64,000 bases of DNA from Lacinutrix sp. MedPE-SW (lineage in GTDB: Bacteria; Bacteroidota; Bacteroidia; Flavobacteriales; Flavobacteriaceae), in assembly GCF_001874145.1 (NCBI RefSeq), contig NZ_MPCX01000002.1, positions 186,001 through 250,000 of the forward strand. The letters run 5' to 3'. Position numbers and translations under genes: made by a program. Positions 59,755-64,000 of the stretch are shown piece after piece. The notes beneath the pieces are model-generated. The model was not told the origin of the DNA. It made no database searches and saw only the letters and a list, made by a program, of their open reading frames with translations. Each line of letters begins with the position of its first letter. Position 1 is the first letter of the stretch.

Positions 59755-61101
59755 ATGGGAATTACTATACAAATATCTCAGTTTTTACTGAGTTTGTCTT
59801 TACTAATTATACTTCACGAGCTTGGACATTTTATACCAGCAAAATTATTTAAAACACGCGTAGAAAAGTTTTATCTGTTTTTTGATATTAAATTTTCACT
59901 ATTTAAAAAGAAAATTGGCGAAACAGTTTATGGTATTGGCTGGTTGCCACTTGGTGGTTATGTAAAAATCTCTGGTATGATTGACGAGAGTATGGATACC
60001 GATGCTATGGCCGAAGAGCCAAAACCTTGGGAGTTTAGATCTAAACCAGCATGGCAGCGCTTAATAATAATGCTTGGTGGTGTTTTTGTAAACTTTTTAT
60101 TAGCATATATTATATATGTGTTTTTATCTTTTGTTTATGGAGATAGGTTTATTGATGCCTCTACAATTAACGATGGTTATTTAATTGAAAACCCTTTATT
60201 AACAGATTTAGGTTTTAAAACAGGAGATAACATTATAAAAGTTGGAGATTATGATGTTGAAAACGTATCAGACATCAAAGGAAATTTTATAGGAGCAAAA
60301 ACAGTTACTTTTAAACGTAATGGAGCAGAGCAAACTATTACACTTCCAGAAGACTTTTTAGGACAATTATCTAGTAGTAAAAATAGAGATTTGTTTGAAA
60401 TGCGATATCCATTTATTGTTGCCGAAGTTCCAGACTCTTCTTTAAACAAATCTGTTAACCTAAAACAAGGTGATGTTTTAACTAAAATAGGAAACGATAC
60501 GGTTAAGTATTTTGACCAAACAGAATCTATTTTAAAACGCTATAAAGGGCAACAGGTTGAAGTAGAAATTTTAAGAGAGGATAAAAAATTAACTGAAAGC
60601 ATAAAAGTAAGTGACGAAGGAAAAATGGAAGTAGTGCCATTTGCTAGAATTGGTAGCATATCAATGGAAAAGTTAGGTTACTATAAAATGAAAACCAAAG
60701 AATATACTTTTGGAGAGAGTTTTGGAGCAGGTTACAACAAGTTTACAGGACAAATAGGGAAGTACTTTGGGCAGCTTAAAGAAATAGGAAATGTAAAAAC
60801 AGGAGCTTATAAAGGTGTTGGTGGTTTTTATGCCATATTAAATGTTTTTCCAGATTTTTGGAGCTGGCAAAACTTTTGGAGTATTACAGCATTTTTATCA
60901 ATTATGTTAGGTGTACTTAATTTATTACCAATTCCTGCTTTAGATGGTGGACATGTTATGTTTTTACTTTACGAAATGATTTCTGGACGTAAGCCTAGCG
61001 ATAAATTTATGGAGTACGCACAAACAGTTGGATTCTTTATTTTAATAGGTTTAGTACTCTTTGCAAACGGAAATGATATCTTCAAAGCAATTTTTAACTA
61101 A
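59755..61101 (+). CDS. rseP: RIP metalloprotease RseP (site-2 protease)
   Basis: 448 aa; LHELGHFIPAKLF (HExxH), PDZ domain(s), LLPIPALDGGHVMFLLYE. Confidence 0.95.
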   Translation: MGITIQISQFLLSLSLLIILHELGHFIPAKLFKTRVEKFYLFFDIKFSLFKKKIGETVYGIGWLPLGGYVKISGMIDESMDTDAMAEEPKPWEFRSKPAWQRLIIMLGGVFVNFLLAYIIYVFLSFVYGDRFIDASTINDGYLIENPLLTDLGFKTGDNIIKVGDYDVENVSDIKGNFIGAKTVTFKRNGAEQTITLPEDFLGQLSSSKNRDLFEMRYPFIVAEVPDSSLNKSVNLKQGDVLTKIGNDTVKYFDQTESILKRYKGQQVEVEILREDKKLTESIKVSDEGKMEVVPFARIGSISMEKLGYYKMKTKEYTFGESFGAGYNKFTGQIGKYFGQLKEIGNVKTGAYKGVGGFYAILNVFPDFWSWQNFWSITAFLSIMLGVLNLLPIPALDGGHVMFLLYEMISGRKPSDKFMEYAQTVGFFILIGLVLFANGNDIFKAIFN

Positions 61102-61117
61102 AAAAAATTAAAAAATA

Positions 61118-61149
61118 TTTTGCAGTATCTAAAAAACATTTTATATTTG
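61118..61149 (+). promoter_or_regulatory. Bacteroidetes promoter for tRNA-Asn (TTTG-N20-TATATTTG)
   Basis: TTTG 61118-61121, TATATTTG 61142-61149, 20-nt spacer. Confidence 0.8.
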
Positions 61150-61171
61150 CGCTCGCAACAGCGAAAAACAC

Positions 61172-61245
61172 TCCTCTTTAGCTCAGTTGGTTAGAGCATC
61201 TGACTGTTAATCAGAGGGTCCTTAGTTCGAGCCTAAGAAGAGGAG
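61172..61245 (+). tRNA. tRNA-Asn (anticodon GTT)
   Basis: Cloverleaf: acceptor TCCTCTT/AAGAGGA, anticodon arm TCTGA-CTGTTAA-TCAGA, T arm CTTAG-TTCGAGC-CTAAG; no encoded CCA. Confidence 0.97.
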
Positions 61246-61256
61246 CAAGTTTGAAT

Positions 61257-61284
61257 AAGCCACTAGAAATAGTGGCTTTTTTTA
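61257..61284. terminator. Terminator after tRNA-Asn
   Basis: AAGCCACTA-GAAA-TAGTGGCTTTTTT. Confidence 0.88.
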
Positions 61285-61295
61285 TGCACAAAAAA

Positions 61296-61331
61296 AAGAA
61301 CCCAAATGCATGATTTGCAATGGGTTCTCTT
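61296..61331 (-). terminator. Terminator-like hairpin for the minus-strand dehydrogenase gene
   Basis: AGAACCCAAATGCA…TGCAATGGGTTCT with an A-tract on the plus strand (T-tract on minus). Confidence 0.65.
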
Positions 61332-61364
61332 AGGTTTTAAAACAATAATTAATTGTTTTATATA

Positions 61365-62312
61365 TTAATATTTAGGCTTTAATTGCTTTAGCATTTCTTC
61401 GGTTATAGCTTCTAAATCAAAACTATGTTTCCAATTCCAGTGATTTTGCGCCATTGTATCATCTATACTTTGTGGCCAAGAATTTGCAATTTGCTGTCTA
61501 AAATCTGGAGTGTAGGAAATTTTAAATTCAGGAATATGTTTTTTAATTGAAGCAGCAATTTCTTCTGGAGTAAAAGATATTCCTGCAAGATTGTAAGAAG
61601 ATCTTATTTTTACAGCATCTGCATCTGCACTCATAATATCTACAGTAGCTTTAATGGCGTCGTCCATATAAAGCATTGGTAAAGCGGTGTCTTTAGATAA
61701 AAAACAATCGTATTCTTTATTTTTTAAGGCCTCATGATATATTTCTACAGCATAATCTGTAGTACCGCCACCAGGTAATGTTTTCCAGCTAATTATACCA
61801 GGATATCTAATAGAACGCACATCTACATCATACTTTTCGTTATAATATTCACACCAACGTTCGCCAACTTGTTTTGTAATACCGTAAACAGTAGATGGTT
61901 CCATGGTTGTATATTGTGGTGTATTTTCCTTTGGTGTTGTTGGGCCAAAAACAGCAATACTAGAAGGCCAAAACACTTTTTTAATAAACTTAGCTTTTGC
62001 AAGATCTAAAACGTGAAATAAAGACGTCATATTTAAGTCCCAAGCTTTCATTGGGTACTTTTCTCCAGTAGCACTTAACATTGCAGCCATTAAATAAACG
62101 GTATCTACATTGTGCTTTTCAATACAAACTTTAACAGATTTGTAATCCATAGCATCAACAATTTCAAAAATACCAGAGTTAACAATATCTAAATTATTGT
62201 AGCTAATATCACTGGCAATAACATTATCATCACCATGAAGTGCTCTAAGTTTATAAGTAAGTTCAGATCCAATTTGGCCACAAGCGCCAATAATTAATAT
62301 TTTTGAAGACAT
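61365..62312 (-). CDS. NAD-dependent epimerase/dehydratase family L-threonine 3-dehydrogenase-like protein
   Basis: Rossmann ILIIGACGQIGSELTYKLR; YGITKQVGE; start refined to MSSKILI. Confidence 0.82.
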   Translation of the reverse strand: MSSKILIIGACGQIGSELTYKLRALHGDDNVIASDISYNNLDIVNSGIFEIVDAMDYKSVKVCIEKHNVDTVYLMAAMLSATGEKYPMKAWDLNMTSLFHVLDLAKAKFIKKVFWPSSIAVFGPTTPKENTPQYTTMEPSTVYGITKQVGERWCEYYNEKYDVDVRSIRYPGIISWKTLPGGGTTDYAVEIYHEALKNKEYDCFLSKDTALPMLYMDDAIKATVDIMSADADAVKIRSSYNLAGISFTPEEIAASIKKHIPEFKISYTPDFRQQIANSWPQSIDDTMAQNHWNWKHSFDLEAITEEMLKQLKPKY

Positions 62313-62449
62313 AAATTTTGTATTAAATAAGGGAATCAAAAATAATTAAGATTTTCAAGATTTATAAGTAAATCAACTACTTTTATGATATAATTATTAA
62401 ACCAAAATTATTAATACAATATATTTGTGTTTCTATAGCTTACAATAAC

Positions 62450-62974
62450 ATGAAAAAATTATTTCTTGCCATTACATTATTATTTTTTTTATCGTCATGT
62501 AATAACAATCAAAATGCTCAAACAGTAGAGACTGTTGTAAAAAAAGATACCACACTACTAACAAAAAAAGACATCGATAAAATAAACTATATAGATTATG
62601 GTGTCGATAAAAAAGCTAAAAATACTTTAGATTCTTGGCAATCTTACAACACTATTGCAATGGCAATTAGTAGGTTAAAATCTGCAGATTTTAGCTTTTT
62701 TAAAGAAGATAATACAGTATTTGTTTCGAGTGTAAATGACTTAGAAACTACTATACCAGAAAACATTAATACAGAACCAATTCAAGCACGATTGTTAATT
62801 TTAAGAACTAAACTCTTAAAATTAGAAGAAGTTTTAAATTTATCTACTACAGAAAAAAAAGAGCAATTGTTAGTGATTAAAGAAGTGTTTGAGGCTTTTT
62901 CAAACGTAACTTTACAGATTAATAAAAAGTTTGAAAAGGAAGCTCAAAACATTATAAAACCAAACGAAATATGA
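62450..62974 (+). CDS. Lipoprotein, unknown function
   Basis: Lipobox FFLSSCNNN; 174 aa. Confidence 0.7.
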   Translation: MKKLFLAITLLFFLSSCNNNQNAQTVETVVKKDTTLLTKKDIDKINYIDYGVDKKAKNTLDSWQSYNTIAMAISRLKSADFSFFKEDNTVFVSSVNDLETTIPENINTEPIQARLLILRTKLLKLEEVLNLSTTEKKEQLLVIKEVFEAFSNVTLQINKKFEKEAQNIIKPNEI

Positions 62975-63516
62975 AACTAGTTAAGTACATTGTTATATTA
63001 TTTGTTTTAGTCTCTTGTAATGATGCTTCTAAAAATGAATCTAAAAATTTAGCCGAAGCACAAATTGTAAATCCAGAAGAAATAAAAAATCTAATAAACA
63101 AGTCTTTAGACAATTGGCATAAAGCAGCAGCAGAAGCAAATTTTAACGAGTATTTTGATTTAATGACTAAAAAAGGCGTTTTTTTAGGAACCGATGCGAC
63201 AGAGAATTGGCAAAATGAAGCATTTAGAGCATTTTCAAAACCCTATTTTGATAATGGTAAAGCATGGAGTTTTACAAGTGTAGAAAGAAATATTTATCTT
63301 TATAAGGATAATAAAATAGCTTGGTTTGATGAGTTGTTAGATACTCAAATGAAATTATGTCGAGGCTCTGGAGTTATGAAATTAGAAGGTGGAAAATGGA
63401 AAATTGCACATTATGTATTGTCTATAACCATACCAAATAAAAACGTAGGTGAAGTTGTTAAGTTAAAATCTGCCACAGATAGTATATATACAAGAGAACT
63501 TAAAAACAAGCTATAA
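62971..63516 (+). CDS. NTF2/SnoaL-like lipoprotein
   Basis: Lipobox LVLVSCND; NWHKAAAEANFNEYFDLMTKKGVFLGTDATENW…AFRAFSKPYF…SFTSVERNIYLYKDNKIAWFDELLDTQM. Confidence 0.82.
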   Translation: MKLVKYIVILFVLVSCNDASKNESKNLAEAQIVNPEEIKNLINKSLDNWHKAAAEANFNEYFDLMTKKGVFLGTDATENWQNEAFRAFSKPYFDNGKAWSFTSVERNIYLYKDNKIAWFDELLDTQMKLCRGSGVMKLEGGKWKIAHYVLSITIPNKNVGEVVKLKSATDSIYTRELKNKL

Positions 63517-63602
63517 AATGTTCTCTATCAGTTGTTAGAAGCGTTAATTTTTTTATAGTAACAACTTTTTGCTTTATTTTAGCACACCCAAATAAAATGA
63601 AT

Positions 63603-64000
63603 ATGAAAAAATTACTTGTAATTTTAAGTTTTTTCACCTGCGTGCTATCTCAAGCACAATATATCGAGAATACTCCTTGGATGAAGAACATAGATGTTAA
63701 ATCTAGAGCAGCATCCAGCAATCCTGTAACCTTTCAAGAAGTAGTAGATGCCTTTAATAATTATTGGAAATCTAATAATGCCAATGTAAAAGGAAGTGGT
63801 TATAAACCTTTTAAAAGATGGGAAACATATTGGGAAAATTTTGTAAAAGAAGACGGAACATTACCTACGCAAAAAGAGTTGTGGCAGTCTTACTTAAGTA
63901 CTAAAAATATATCATCTCAAAAAAACTTTTTAACAGATTTAAGCGATTGGCAACCCGTTGGTCCATTTTCGCATACAAATACTGGTAGTTGGTCTTCTGG
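63603..64000 (+). CDS. N-terminal part of a secreted protein (possible beta-propeller/T9SS substrate), truncated by window end
   Basis: Signal peptide MKKLLVILSFFTCVLSQAQ, open reading frame to the window end (…WQPVGPFSHTNTGSWSSG). Confidence 0.75.
   Translation, partial: MKKLLVILSFFTCVLSQAQYIENTPWMKNIDVKSRAASSNPVTFQEVVDAFNNYWKSNNANVKGSGYKPFKRWETYWENFVKEDGTLPTQKELWQSYLSTKNISSQKNFLTDLSDWQPVGPFSHTNTGSWSS

Noticed and set aside
1-64000. CRISPR arrays, prophage, integrase/transposase or toxin-antitoxin defence systems
   Set aside because: No regularly spaced repeats, phage structural genes, recombinases or recognisable defence gene sets in the ORF list.

Overview
This is a ~64 kb chromosomal segment from an AT-rich Flavobacteriaceae-type Bacteroidetes genome. 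The calls rest on GldH, GLPGLI, T9SS sorting signals and TAnnTTTG promoters. Most of it is housekeeping: a large heme-biosynthesis cluster (hemA, a hemC-hemD fusion, hemE, hemF, hemB, then hemH and a HemJ-like protein), an MntR/Mn-Zn ABC transporter locus, feoAB, PBP1A, RseP, a CoA-transferase pair and one tRNA-Asn. No CRISPR array, prophage, transposase or classical defence locus was seen. The most interesting structure is non-coding. Four dispersed intergenic elements (16748-16836, 25042-25198, 48476-48581, 56262-56358) share conserved sequence blocks around arms whose sequence varies while complementarity is kept in three of the four. The closing stem shows a compensatory GCGTTA/TAACGC to GCGTAA/TTACGC change, which suggests a structured three-way-junction RNA or a MITE/REP-like mobile element. 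Other points for follow-up are a shared TACGG-N6-CCGTA module upstream of secreted-protein genes, a 1156-aa TraB/GumN multidomain protein, an M91-like (NleD-type) metallopeptidase, ABC permeases with C-terminal winged-helix-like tails, a small Cys-containing secreted peptide beside GLPGLI/receptor genes, and a translationally coupled 35-aa membrane peptide missing from the ORF track. All family assignments come from reading motifs; no database search was run.
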